Below the pieces are notes generated by a model. It was given only the letters and a program-made list of their open reading frames with translations, did no database searches and was not told where the DNA came from. Made by a program: the position numbers and the translations under genes. A DNA stretch of 64,000 nucleotides from Miscanthus floridulus (lineage: Eukaryota > Streptophyta > Magnoliopsida > Poales > Poaceae), in NCBI RefSeq assembly GCF_019320115.1, contig NC_089593.1, positions 33,250,536 through 33,314,535 of the forward strand, given 5' to 3'. This document shows, one piece after another, positions 23,490 through 35,298 of the stretch (position 1 is its first letter; each line of letters begins with the position of its first letter).

Positions 23490-23776
23490 CCACCAGGCTA
23501 CAAGCATCTCTCCTCTCACTCCAAAGCCATCAAACCAATCGAGCTCCAGCTCTGAAAGCATCCCTTAGCAGCAAGCTACTACTAGCTACGAGTATTTGGA
23601 GGGAAAAAGAAAACATCTAAGATATATAGCATCATTTTCGTTTGATTAACCAGCCCGAAACCATGGGTACTAGTGATGATAGAGCGGTCATTTCTCTAGT
23701 GTTGTTCCTTGTGTGCATGGCTAGCCGCTCCTTGGGTAGCACTGAAGCCGTGGTTGAGCTGCAGAGCCGCTCATTA

Positions 23777-23956
23777 GGGCTCGTTTGTTTCGGCTCCGGT
23801 GGCTCCGGCTTTCATTGACACCGGCACTGTTTATGAAGCCGGTTTTCTCCTGCACTGTAGCAACACTGTTCACATAAGCTGTTTTCTCTCTCATGTTTTT
23901 GTCTCACTGTTCACTGAGCACTGTTCACGAAGCCAGCGGAAGGGCACTAAACACTT
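23777..23956. mobile_element. Small insertion (MITE-like) in exon 1 of the GDSL gene
   Basis: Coding sequence stops at '…cagagccgctcatta' and is replaced by 'gggctcgtttgtttcggctccgg…', a start typical of common grass MITEs, with repeated 'cactgttca' words (23846, 23866, 23905, 23920). GDSL coding resumes at about 23957. Terminal inverted repeats and a target duplication are not clear. The catalytic block I that should sit here is gone, so deletion accompanied the insertion or happened later. Confidence 0.5.
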
Positions 23957-24114
23957 CGCCGGCACCGGCATGGAAGGGCGGTTCACGAATGGCTACAACC
24001 TTGTCGATTTAGTCGGTATATATATTTATTTATTTACTATATATGTATATAATATGCATGCACTAGTAGAGAAACAACCTTTGATCCAACTCAAAATTTG
24101 GCTTTAGTCCTGGT

Positions 24115-24390
24115 ATTTTTCGCGTCCGGGACTAGAGAGACCTTTAGTCCCGGTTTGTAGATCCAACCGGGACTAAAGGTCCCTGCCCAACGGCTACTGC
24201 GCCAGACTTTTGCTGGAGGGGACCTTTAGTCTCGGTTGGAGCTACCAACCGGGACTAAAGGTTAACTTTTACTCCCGGTTGGTGCCTCCAACCGGGAGTA
24301 AAAGTATACTCCCGGCTGGAGGCTCCGTCCAAGACTAGAAAGGGACCTTTAGTCCCGGTTTCTGTCTCCAACCGGGACTAAAGGTACCCT
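24115..24390. repeat. Left subterminal repeat array of the CACTA element
   Basis: Alternating inverted copies of 'ctttagtcccggttgg' and 'ccaaccgggactaaag' appear at about 24150-24180, 24230-24260, 24270-24305 and 24345-24385. They face each other in pairs that could fold back. In this family such arrays bind the element-encoded DNA-binding protein. A TATA-like 'cctatatagccc' follows at about 24390 and probably drives the first gene. Confidence 0.85.
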
Positions 24391-24828
24391 CCTATATAGC
24401 CCTTGTTCCTCCCCGAGCCCGAGCCACTTCGAGCTCAGTGTTCTCTTGCTATCGTCGGCCTCTCTTCTTCCTCATCACCGGTGTATCATAAGATTTCTTC
24501 CATTCCTCCATCGGTTCTAAAGGTTACCAACTTTATACTCTCGTGTTTCATCTGTAGCTTATTTCATTTTATGGACTAGATATATGTGGTTTTTTTATGG
24601 TAGATTTTTTTTATTTGTAAGTCATTTAAGCTCAAATCACTTTAAAGTTTGCGTATTTGGATGAAGAAAGGTTAAAGTAGTTATTCAAAACTAGTATTGA
24701 GCTTTCATTTCTAGCATGCACAGCACACTTCATGCTTTAGAGATATAGAGAATTTTAGAGTTTTTTTAATTTTATTTGTTTATAAAATGAGAAATTTATA
24801 TTATATTAAAAATGAGTATAGAGAGTAG

Positions 24829-24939
24829 ATGGCAACTGCTTCCGGGTCCTCGGCCTCTCATCGGGTTACAAAGCGACTGAGGCCGGACCTTCCTCTCATT
24901 GCATGCGGCAAGTGTGAGGAGAAGATTGTGATGGAGTAA
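24829..24939 (+). pseudogene. Short 5' exon remnant of a CACTA gene with a Cys pair
   Basis: The 36-codon ATG-led frame encodes 'GSSASHRVTKRLRPDLPLIA' followed by 'CGKCEEKIVME'. The Cys-x-x-Cys start is like the first half of the GRF-type zinc fingers found at the N-terminus of grass CACTA proteins. It ends at TAA 24937. The rest of the finger is missing before the TNP2 segment at 25003. Confidence 0.45.
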
Positions 24940-25002
24940 TGAATTGCCAGTCACCACGTACGAAGCAAAACATGTAGTCTGCCCTTTGGAATTAGAAATC
25001 TA

Positions 25003-27690
25003 GAAGATACATGCATGTCCTAATGACTGCATCCTCTACCGTGGCGAGGAGTACGAGAAGTTAGATGCATGCCTGGTATGTCATGCATCGCGGTATAAGA
25101 TCAGGCGAGATGACCCTGGTGATGTTGAGGGCGAACATCCCACGAAGAAAATCCCTGCCAAGATTATGTGGTATGCTTCTATAATACCACGCTTGAAACG
25201 TCTGTTCAGAAACAAAGACCATGCAAAGTTATTGCGATGGCACAAAGAAGACCGTAAGGTAGACAATATGTTGAGACACCCTGCTGATGGGTCCCAGTGG
25301 AGAGCAATCGATAGAGAATTCCTGGAGTTTGCAAATGACGCAAGAAACTTAAGGTTTGCTTTAAGTACGGATGTTATGAATCCTTTCGGGGAGCAGAGCA
25401 GTAGTCATAGCACTTGGCCTGTTACTCTATGTATCTACAACCTACCTCCCTGGTTATGCATGAAGCGTAAGTTTATTATGATGCCAGTGCTCATCCAAGG
25501 TCCAAGGCAACCTGGCAATGACATCGATGTGTACATGAGGCCACTAGTGGAAGAACTTCTACTTTTGTGGAACAGACCAGGTGTACATGTGTGGGATGAG
25601 CACAAACAGGAGCACTTTGACCTGCGAGCATTGTTGTCCGTAACAATCAATGATTGGCCTGCTCTAAGTAATCTTTCAGGACAATTGAACAAGGGATATA
25701 ATGCATGCACGCACTGTTTCGATGACATTAAAGGTATATTCTTGAAAAAATGTCGAAAGGTCGTGTACCTTGGCCATCGTCGATTTCTTCCTGCGAATCA
25801 CCCCCTAAGAAAGAAAGGCAAGCATTTTAAAGGTAAGGTAGACCACCAGTCCAAGCCGGGCAACCAAACTGGTGAGGATATACTCAATATGGTCAAGGAT
25901 GTGAAAGTAGTATTTGGAAAGGCACATGACAGCAAACCTGTTCCGAACGATACCGACGGTCACGCACCCATGTGGAAGAAGAAGTCCATATTTTGGGAGC
26001 TACCCTATTGGCAAGTCCTAGAGGTCCGTAGCGCGATCGACGTGATGCACTTGATGAAGAATCTTTGTGTGAACCTGCTAGGCTTCATGGGTGTATATGG
26101 GAAGCCTAAGGACACACTTGAAGCATGACAGGACCTACGATGTTTGAAAGAACGAGACAACCTACATCTAGAGAAGACAGATGATGGACGCCATTACTTA
26201 AGTCCTGCCAGCTACACTCTTAGCAAAGAAGAGAAGGAAAGCATGTTTGAATGCCTAGCAAGCATCAAGGTACCATCTGGATTCTCTCCGAATATAAAGG
26301 GTATAATAAATATGCCAGAGAAGAAATTCCTAAACGTAAAGTCCCATGACTGCCACGTGCTCATGACGCAATTGCTTCCAGTTGCATTAAGAGGAATTCT
26401 ACCTCCAAATGTACGTCTAGCCATCGTGAAGCTATGTGCATTCCTCAATGCAATTTCTCAGAAGGCAATCGATCCAATGGATCTAGCTAAACTATAGAAT
26501 GATGTGGTTCAATGTCTTGTCAGCTTTGAGTTGGTGTTCCCTCCTTCCTTCTTTAATATCATGACACACCTCCTAGTTCACCTGGTCAAGGAGATTAGCA
26601 TTCTCGGTCCTGTGTTCCTGCACAACATGTTCCTCTTTGAGAGGTTCATGGGAGTCCTAAAGAAATATGTTCACAACCGTGCTCGGCCAGAAGGAATTAT
26701 CGCCAAGGGCTATGGAACAGAGGAGGTCTTGAGTTTTGTGTTGACTTTATTCCCGACCTTGACTCGGTTGGTGTTCCTGAATCGTGACACGAGGGGAGAC
26801 TAAGTGAAAAGGGGACACTAGGGAAGAAAACATATATTGGTACACAGGACAATTATTTTAATAAAGCACACTACACAGTTCTACAAAACTCCTCCTTGGT
26901 GGATCCGTATATCGAGACACATAAAGAGTTGCTCCGATCCGAGTTTCCAGGGAAGTCTGAAGCTTGGATTACGCGTCAGCACATGGAAACTTTCAGCGAC
27001 TGGTTGCGAAAAGAATGTCAGGGTGATGAGAGTATTGATGAGCAACTGTATTTGTTGGCTAGGCAGCCATCATGGCATATCCTCACATACAAAGGGTACA
27101 AGATAAATGGGAATATATTTTTCATAGTAGCCCAAGATAAAAGGAGCACCAACCAAAACAGTGGTGTCCGCATAGATGCCACCGACCCTAATGGAAATAA
27201 GCAAACATATTATGGCCGCATAGAGGAGATATGGGAACTAAACTATGCACCTACTTTTAAGGTACCTTTGTTCAAGTGCCTATGGGTAAAGGTGATTGGA
27301 GGCGGGGTAGCAGTCGACAACCAGTATGGAATGACAACCGTGGACCTCAACAATATTGAGTACAAAGATGAACCGTTCGTCCTTGCCAAGGATGTGAATC
27401 AGGTGTTTTATGTCAAGGACATGTCTACAAAACCGAAGAGAGGGAAAAGCAACAACGACCCAATCTATGAGCCAAAGCGCCACATAGTTCTTTCAGGGAA
27501 AAGAAACATCGTCGGAATTGAAGACAAGTCAGACATACCAGAAGATTATAAAAAGGATGACCGAATTCCACCCTTCACAGTGAACAAAGACCCAAGCATC
27601 CAGCTAAATGATGAGGACACTCCATGGTTACGACGCGATCATAACCAAGGGATATACGTTAAGAAGAAGTTCACTACTGTGCCCGCTTGA
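25003..27690 (+). pseudogene. TNP2-type CACTA transposase with DUF4218 and DUF4216 regions
   Basis: The frame opens with 'KIHACPNDCILYRG' and a Cys-x-x-Cys pair ('LVCHASRYKIRRDDPGD'). The transposase_21 catalytic region follows ('RFALSTDVMNPFGE', 'WPVTLCIYNLPPWLCMKRKF', 'GNDIDVYMRPL'). The DUF4218 region spans about 26250-26890 and the DUF4216 region about 26990-27690 ('YYGRIEEIWEL', 'NQVFYVKDMSTKP'). It would excise and reinsert the element by binding its ends. Damage: TGA at 26126, TAG at 26495, a one-base frame loss near 26728 and TGA near 26785. The N-terminal part is deleted. At least three stops are C-to-T changes at Arg or Gln codons. Confidence 0.9.
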
Positions 27691-28150
27691 TATATTTAGT
27701 GATGTATTAGACCTATTATGTAATAATTGTGACTTCAGATTTTTTTATCATGTTTTCATATTTTCTACGGTTTAAATGAATTTTCTGCTAGACGGTGGAT
27801 TTCCCGTGGAGAATGTGTGATGAAAAACCAAATGATCAACATTAATAAGATGTGAAAACTAATTTCCTGTCGAAAAGCAATAGTTTTAATGATTTTAATT
27901 AAGTAGTATATTTTTGCATGGTGCAAATTGTAATTATTATTTACACTATGTCAAATATTCATATAGTAAAACAAAAGAGTTTAGGTTACAATTTTTTGTT
28001 GTGTATAATAATGCAAAACCAAGTCCAGGATTTTTTTATAAGTTTTTTGGTAATATTTTATTTATTAGGCAATTAATAACTCTATGCATTTTTATATAAA
28101 AGAAATATATAAAAAAGGAAAAAACTTATGGAAACCGGAGAAAGCCAACT
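27691..28150. other. AT-rich 3' region after the transposase gene
   Basis: The stretch is strongly AT-rich with no supported coding sequence. Frames at 27914-28099 and similar are chance openings in AT-rich DNA. It is probably the 3' untranslated and intergenic part of the CACTA body. Confidence 0.5.
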
Positions 28151-28157
28151 GCAGACC

Positions 28158-28400
28158 ACCTTTACTCCCGGGCCTAAAATGCCCTTTACTACCGGGCCGT
28201 GGCTACACCCGGGACTAAAGGTGGGCTGCGTTTTCGTAGCCTGCCAAAATGACCTTTACTCCTGGGCCGTGGCTACACCCGGGACTAAAGATCGGACCTT
28301 TAGTCCCGGTTCTAATCATCACCCGGGACTAAAGGGTCTTTAGTCCCAGTTCGTAGCGGCAACCGTGACTAAAGGTCTCCCTTTATAAAACCTCTCTGTC
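28158..28400 (+). promoter_or_regulatory. Internal subterminal-type array and promoter inside the CACTA element
   Basis: Copies of 'cctttac(t)cccggg' and 'acccgggactaaag' face each other at 28158-28360, very like the terminal arrays although no CACTA terminus is near. 'ccctttataaaacc' (TATA at about 28383) and a C-rich leader follow. The order array, TATA, leader matches the left end of the element, so this probably drives the second gene. Confidence 0.65.
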
Positions 28401-28668
28401 TCCGCCAAGCCTCATCTTCTCCACCAGATCGATCCAGCAGCGCCGCCGCCCCCAGGCCACCCTAGCCTCATCTCACGCGCACACACTATCACCGGCCGGC
28501 CAGCGCACGCCTCGCGTCGTCCTCGTCCCCGGCCCACCTCGCCCCCAAGTAGTCTTCTCCAAGATCCACAGCAGGCCATAGCTACGGCACGTCTTCTCCA
28601 GGTTTGGCCTGGTCTCCCTCTTCCTCTGCACTTCCCTTGATGATGCCGTCGTTAGAGTTCCGACGACG

Positions 28669-28776
28669 ATGGAGATCGCCGGGCTAGGTTGGGGCGGGGC
28701 GCCCATGGCCTTGGCGGCGGCGGGAGCGGGAGGGGAAGAAGGAGGCCGCCGCCGTGGCCATGGAGCTCCGGCATGA
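28669..28776 (+). CDS. Possible small Gly/Ala-rich ORF downstream of the internal promoter
   Basis: A 35-codon frame from ATG 28669 reads Gly/Ala/Arg-rich ('MEIAGLGWGGAPMALAAAGA'). It follows the internal array, TATA and a GC-rich leader. It has no recognised domain and could equally be leader sequence. The next 700 bases are AT-rich without supported coding. Confidence 0.2.
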   Translation: MEIAGLGWGGAPMALAAAGAGGEEGGRRRGHGAPA

Positions 28777-29514
28777 CAAATCCTTTAATTAAAAGCTCTA
28801 ATAGATGATTATGTTTATTAGAATTATGATTTTATACATTTGTACATACTTGTTGCAAATGAGCTTTTGTATGAATCTAGAATCTGGGCAGGAGCTAACT
28901 TTGATCTGGTAGGAGTTATGGCTGATATCATGAGCTTTTGCAATTTCTACAAGTCATAAAAAAAGATGCTTCTGTATGAATCTAGAATCTGTGCATGATC
29001 TTTGAAGTTTGGATTGGAACCTGAGTGGTAGAAACTTTTTGCGACAAAATCTCTATGCTGATGAGAGCAGCATTGACAATGGAAGCATTTTGAAGATATA
29101 GTGAGATGCTTGCTTTTGCATTTGTTTTGTACATTTTGCTGTTATAAACAATAGTCTGCTGATTTCCATTAGTATCAATTTGGCTCATCAATTTGGTGCA
29201 TACTTCTGTAACATGTTTTTTTAGTAAAGTCTAAGTCTCTAACATGTTTTTTTGGCTGTAGGAGCTGGACCTCGCGTTTGACACCTTGGATGTGAGCCAC
29301 CGCCGCCACCATATATAATCCGTTTATGATGGATTAATTGCTCCAACCTTTTGTAATCGGATGGATGCGTGTGCCGAGCCCTCGTGCCGGCAATCTTGTA
29401 ATGCGATTTTGCGCTGAGCCATCGAGCTCAGTGGAGCACGGGGCGCCCGGTGTCTCGTCGTTTCCTCATTTTTGCGCGGTAGCTTATGACGACTAGTTAG
29501 AAAATTGTAGAAAA
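28777..29514. other. Non-coding part of the CACTA body
   Basis: AT-rich sequence contains a repeated 'tgtatgaatctagaatctg(g/t)gca' at 28869 and 28972, and 'taacatgttttttt' at 29210 and 29237. A GC-richer piece at 29260-29460 has no convincing ORF. It may be an intron or untranslated DNA of the second gene. Confidence 0.45.
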
Positions 29515-29745
29515 TCCGTACTAGTTGAACTTGCGGACCATGTTCATCTCGGCGAGCATGTTCTCTGCCGAGCGGTAACGGACGTCAAGGAGGAGCTTTG
29601 ATTCTATGAGGGAGAGCGGCAACGGTCGTGGAAGACCGTGTTCCCTTCCTCGTAGAATCGGAGCTCTTCCGTGGCCAAGTACGGTGCCGTCCGGTGGAGA
29701 AATGCTCGCCGAGATGATCACGTAAGCAAGGTCAACTAGTACGGA
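29515..29745. repeat. 231-bp foldback (imperfect palindrome) inside the CACTA element
   Basis: The left arm starts tccgtactagttgaac at 29515. The right arm ends gtcaactagtacgga at 29745, its near-exact complement. Complementarity continues inward: 'ctcggcgagcat' at 29548-29559 pairs with 'atgctcgccgag' at 29702-29713, and 'gattctatgag' with 'ctcgtagaatc'. It closes near 29620-29640 ('cggtcgtggaagaccg'). A transcript would form a stem of roughly 110 pairs. It could be an inverted duplication of a captured gene piece, or a young small-RNA precursor. Confidence 0.8.
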
Positions 29746-30217
29746 TGGTTATTTATTCACACGTCCCGATATCGTCGCAGTAGTCTGTCAATCACCATAC
29801 CCAAACATAGTATATATATTAATATAAATGATAATCGATTGTTATGTGTGTACACTCCCATTCTTCTGTTAATTTGTGGAAATATCATGTGAATTACTTA
29901 CCTGCCGCAGTAAAAGATGAGAACACAATGACCATGGCCACAGCCATGAAAAATGCCAACGACACAACACTAGCAACTTTCTCGGCAAGCAGAGTAGTGT
30001 TAAATGCTCTGAAAACCTTTAAACTTTGTCAGTTAAGATTTCCCCTTCAAACAAGCTAGGCACTTAAATAAGGCTTATGCTAGATTCTATCACTAGTACA
30101 GATACAAAAATGATTTTTACAAATGTTACTATCCTTGAGGTGGCACGTCTTGCATGAGTTCATTTTATAAATATAGTTTTTATTTTTTATAGATATATCT
30201 GGTGGTGTAAAAGCTAG
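29746..30217. other. Spacer before the second CACTA gene
   Basis: AT-rich sequence with 'tatatatattaatataaatg' near 29811. No supported coding sequence. It probably contains leader or promoter DNA for the gene starting at 30218. Confidence 0.4.
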
Positions 30218-32853
30218 ATGGCTACCCCGAGAGACAACATGGATGAAGAAATGATGAATATTATCAACACCGGCGCTCAATTTACCGATGGTGACCAGCA
30301 GGATGTAGATGACTAGAGTCAATACCTGGCTCTTGAAGATAACCAAGAAAATATTGTGCATGAAAATACAGGCGAGGTATATATATTTATATATATATTT
30401 GAATATTATATATATATATATATATATTTGAATATCTATCATCTATTATACGTAGCCCTCTGGATCGACGACAACAACGGCGAAAAGTAAAAAAATTCGA
30501 GGCCCGAAAAAGCCATTGGAGGGGCGCTACATAATATCGGAATTCAATATCAAGACAGGCGAACCACTTGGTCCACACGCAAGAAAATTCGTGCAACACT
30601 GTGGGTGCCTTGTAAGGGACAGACTTCCGATCAGTGCCCGTGAATGGAAGCAAAAGATCAACGAGCCTCATGTTAGTTTTGTCTCTGATCTTGATAAGAA
30701 TTTAATTTGGGATGATATTCTTCAACATTTCACGTTGCAAGTGGATGATTATGATGCTATCAACGATGATGAATTGAAGGAACTAGTTCGAAAGTGGGCT
30801 ATGAAGATGGCCACACAATTTCAGACTTGGAAGAAATCCCTATACATGAGATACGTCAAGAAGAACGTAACGCCCAATTTCAATACTAGTGGCCCACTCG
30901 CGAAGTTGAGGCCCTACTGGAATGATTTTGTACGGTACAAGATATCGGAAGAGGGTGAGGAACGGGTGAGAAGGAACCAAGAGAATGCCCGACAGAAGGT
31001 ATACCACCATGGCATGAGATCTGGTGGCTACGCGACTACCATTCCCAAGTGGGAAAAAATGGAAGTGGACATTCTTGCCAAGGGTATCACACTAGAATCA
31101 CTCAATTGGCCCAAGCGCGCGAAGAATTGGTTTTTCGCTCATGGGGGAAGACTGGACCTAGAGACCGGGAAGCTGGTTCATGGCTCAAAACTCGAAAGAG
31201 CAACACAAAGATTATCTTATGCTCTACAAGCTAAAACTATTGGTGCGTTCAGGCCCAATAGAGAGAAGGATGAACTGACGTATGCCCTCGGGACTGCTGA
31301 ACACAGTGGCCGAACGAGAGGTTTAGGACGGAATATTTCTTGGGAGCATGGTTTCCCTGACGATAGAGATACCTACAGAAGCCGGCAGAGAAGGAAGGAT
31401 GAGGATGCAGCGCGGATTAGCAGGTTGGAGGAATTGGTTTGTGAGTCACGGGAGGCGTTGCTTCAAGCACAGGAGCGTGAAAAAGACATGCAAGCTAGAA
31501 TGCAGGACGAAATCATAAAGAAAGTGCAAATAGCAATGAGTGCCCAGAGGCAGGCATCAGATCCAGGAATGAACATTCATATTAGCCCCCCTGATCCGTT
31601 GAAAAGCAGCTGCGCTTCCACGGAGTTGCCAAATCAAGATGACGCAATGCTACGTTTCCCCGTGGATGACATCACTGCACCGTTTACATCATGTGAGCTA
31701 CATATTCCAAAAGAGAATGCCACAATTATGGTGGCTCTCAGTGTTTTTTCTCCTCCAGATCCTACCAAGACACTAAGAATCCATGGGGCAATAATACCAC
31801 CTGGATATGTTAGCGTCTCAGTGGATAGAGTTAACAAAGGTTTTAGTGACCTGCCTCTTGACATTCTAGGAGGTGATGGGGAGAAGACTCTAGGAGAAGC
31901 AGAGAAAACATTCATACTATGGCGCAAGCGCTACATCATTATTCCTGGGGTCTCTAGTCCACCGCCGCTTCCTCAACTGCCAGACAATAGGTGTGGACAA
32001 AAGTGAACGAAACAATTTTTTCACAAACTTTCTAGTGACATGCATGATTAATAATAACAATTTCTTATACCTAATTATTCTTTTTTGTAATCACATAGCA
32101 GGGCCTCCGCCAACCTAAGTCCAATTATTCAATCTCTAGATCATCATAGTGCTCCGGGCAATCATGTGGCAACGCCGCCACCGCCGCCACCTCCAAGGAG
32201 GTCTCCAATGCCTCCAACGGCTGCCTCGCCTCCCTTGATGACTAAGAGGAAGCCAGCTCCTAAGAGGTCCACCCCGCAAACAAAGTCATTGTCCCACCAG
32301 CTGGCAAAGAAGAAAGCCTCATCTAATCCAGTTATTCCCCAAAAACTGTCTTTCGAGAAAAGTGAAAAGGAATTAAAAGCTACAGTAAAAAAGATGTGGA
32401 CAGTTTCTTCAAAAAAGTAAAAAAGCAACGAGAAGAGAGGGAGAACCCGAAGAAATCATACTTCTACCTACCTCCAGATCTTCTAAGAAAGAAGGTGGAC
32501 CAGAAAAAGCAGGAATCTCAAAAGATCCGGCCAAAATCGGACTACGACCGCTCTCTCACCAAGTCATTTGAGGCGACGCAGAAAAAGACTAGACCAGGGA
32601 AAGGTGTTGCACAACTCGGACAACAATCGCAACAATCAGTCCCCCCTCTTGTCGTTCGTAATGAATATGGTTCGAACTTAGACTTAGACATCGATTTTGA
32701 GGAGCTGGCTCGGTTTTACGAGGAAACTGGTTTGGACCTTGCCCAAGTGCTCACTGAAGGACCATCTACTCCGAAAGTGGATCCTTGGAAGAAATTTGAA
32801 CATGGAAAGAGTCTATACAACCCTGAGGCCTTAGGTGAACTGGGTACGCAAAT

Positions 32854-33293
32854 TGTTGATATTTTACCACCGATAGCCTGCCACGGGGGTACCCGGGGTA
32901 GTATGTTCGGGCTTCAGCGTATGCAGAACTCAACGGTTAACGCAAGAGACAGTCGATTTATCCTGGTTTGGACCCTCGATCGTAGATCGAGTAATAGCCC
33001 TACGTCCAGTCGGCGTTAGCCTTTGCGTTGGATTGATTATCAAGTGTTGTGTTGTCGAACAATTGTTCTCTCGCACCTCCAGGACCTCATGTCAATTGTA
33101 ACCCTACTCCCCGATCTAGGACCCTTGCCCTCCTTTATATAGTCCAGGAGGCAAGAGTCCTAGTTGGTTTACAATGTAGAAGTCCTATTAGGATTACAGG
33201 GTAGCACTACTACTAGGATTACATGGGAGGAATCCTAGTCAAACTAGATCTTCTCTTTTCCTTGCGAGGTACCCCATGGGTCCCGCATCGACA
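32854..33293 (-). repeat. 3' LTR (left copy) of the nested non-autonomous element
   Basis: 440 bases bounded by TGTTGATA and CATCGACA. On the minus strand a TATA-like 'tatataaagg' lies near 33143. It matches the right copy closely, apart from scattered single-base differences and short length changes. Confidence 0.93.
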
Positions 33294-35298
33294 AGCCCCC
33301 GAGCATTTCATGGTTGAACTCGAAAGCCTCCTTGTTTCCTAGGCTTTGCCTAGTGAATCAAGCTTGGTCCGGGTTCTTTTGACGTGAAGCCTTGAAGTTG
33401 TCCTATCTTGAAGAAGCCTTTTGAGTGACGTGCGCTTTTTCGAAGAAAAAGTGCACTCACTGAGTGTAGCCCCCGAGCCTCTTGCTATTTGGAACAAAAA
33501 GTTGGAGGATCTTGTCTTGAAGTCACTCTGATTCTTTGTCAAAGGGCTCTCGAGCATATACCCGGGTTCTTTATAAAAAAAACTCGAGTATAGCTCGGTC
33601 CGGGTTCTTTTTGTCATGAGGCCTTGAAGTGGTAAGTCTTGATGAAGTCTTCTGAGTGATGTGCGCTTTTTTGAAGAAAAAGTGCACTCACTGAGTGTAG
33701 CCCCCGATTTCTTGGAAAGAGTCTGTGTGAATTCTGGTTTTATTTCTCTGCTTCTGTTCTCCTTTTTTCTTATTCTTATTGGCGAGTTTCCTTGTCAACT
33801 TTCAGGCCTTCGTCTTCCTCGAGCCTCTAGTCGACTTCTTATCAAACCTCTGGTGCGGCCTTGCGTATTGAGTCTCAGGACTCGGGACGCACGGTGGCCG
33901 AGGTGGTAGGGGAGCTCCCGAGCACTTCATGGTTGAGCTCTAGAAGCCTCGTCTTGTTCCTTCAGGTCTTGTCGAGTAGGAACAAGCGTCGTCCGAGTGC
34001 TTTCTTGAGTGAAACCATGTAGCGCTTCTTGGGATCTTTGAGTGGTGAGTGCTTTTTGAAAAAAAGTACATCCATCTGGGTGTAGCCCCCGAGCCTCTTG
34101 CTATTTGGAACAAGGAGCTGGAGGGTCTTGTCTTGAAATTGCTCTGATTCTTCGTCGAAGGGCTCCCGAGCATATACCTGGGTTCTTTATAAAAAAAGAA
34201 CTCGGTTATAGGTTGGTCCGGGTTCTTTTTGTCGTAAGGTGTTGAAGTGGTTTGTCTTGAAGAAGTCTTCTTGGTGACGTGCGCTTTTTCGAAGAAAAAG
34301 TGCACTCACTGAGTGTAGCCCCCGAGCCTCTTGCTATTTAGAACAAAAAGTTAGAGGGTCTTGAATCTTATATTTTTGGAAGCTCCTGTTTTGAAGTAGT
34401 CTTCTGAGTGATGTTAATCAACTCAAGGATCTTGAATCTTCACTCAAGTCATCATTCGAGTAGTTTTTGTGGCGTCCACCCCCGATCTTATGCGCCAGGC
34501 GAGCCAGAGGAACCATGTCGAGTACTTATTGGCACTTAGCCCCCGAGCTTGGAAGCTAGCAGAGCCACTGGAGATGTTCCGAGTAGTAATTGGTGCTTAG
34601 CCCCCGAGTTCGGGAACTAGTCTGTGCCTTTGGATGTACGCTTAGCGTCCTGGAGCGTCGTCCCCCGAATCTTGTTCTAAAAGAAAAGATGTATACATTA
34701 TGTAGCATGTTTGTAGAATATTGAAACTACTAAAATTTATTCAGTGATTAATATAAACATTTTGTGTCATGCTCTCTTTTCGGCCACATCTCTCCTGGGT
34801 AGTTAGCCTGTTACGTTTAGGCTCTCAGTCCCCGTTTAGCCACAGCCACTGCGTGTGTGAGATCTTTGTCTCATTTACGCGTACGGGCACTGCCATTTGC
34901 ACAGATGAGATCTTTGTCTCGTGTATGTGTGCTGGCACTTAGGCATAACAGGTGCACCTGAGGCTTTCATGAATTAAGGCGTGTTCTGCTCGAGAAGATT
35001 AGTGACTTTAAGAGAAGACAAAAATGAGTAGTCGTCGTTGCGACAAAAAAGAGAGCGTGATTGTGCGCAAGAGTTTGCTGCCCTCCGGCGAGTAGAGCGC
35101 GTGTTGTGTGCATTGGTCAATCATGCTGAAACAAGCCAGAGAAAAAATAATTTAAAAAAGTGACTTAGCTTGATTTGTGGACGTCGATGAAGCCACGATG
35201 GTTGTTGGTGAAGCCGGCTAGTCGGAGTCGATTCCGACTAGTTATTGATGGTGCAACATGGGAGAAAACAAGTTGCAAAAGGTAATCATTACTCCGTC
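33294..35298. repeat. Interior of the nested element: repeated hairpin modules and purine-tract copies
   Basis: A module with the imperfect palindrome 'gtgcgctttttcgaag' / 'aaaaagtgcac' followed by 'actgagtgtagcccccgag' occurs at about 33430, 33660, 34048 (degenerate) and 34278. 'agcccccga' recurs at 33294, 33473, 33701, 34085, 34317, 34540 and 34600. The longer unit also includes 'cctcttgctattt(g/a)gaacaa'. No protein domain is visible. 34680-35290 is plain non-coding sequence. Confidence 0.75.

Noticed and set aside
23776..24107. ORF starting in the exon 1 insertion and reading through the GDSL exon
   Set aside because: Its ATG is in the inserted DNA and it runs past the 24015 splice donor into the intron and CACTA terminus.
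29515..29745. The hairpin as miR820 itself
   Set aside because: I could not recognise a known mature miRNA in either arm; only the location in a CACTA element is similar.
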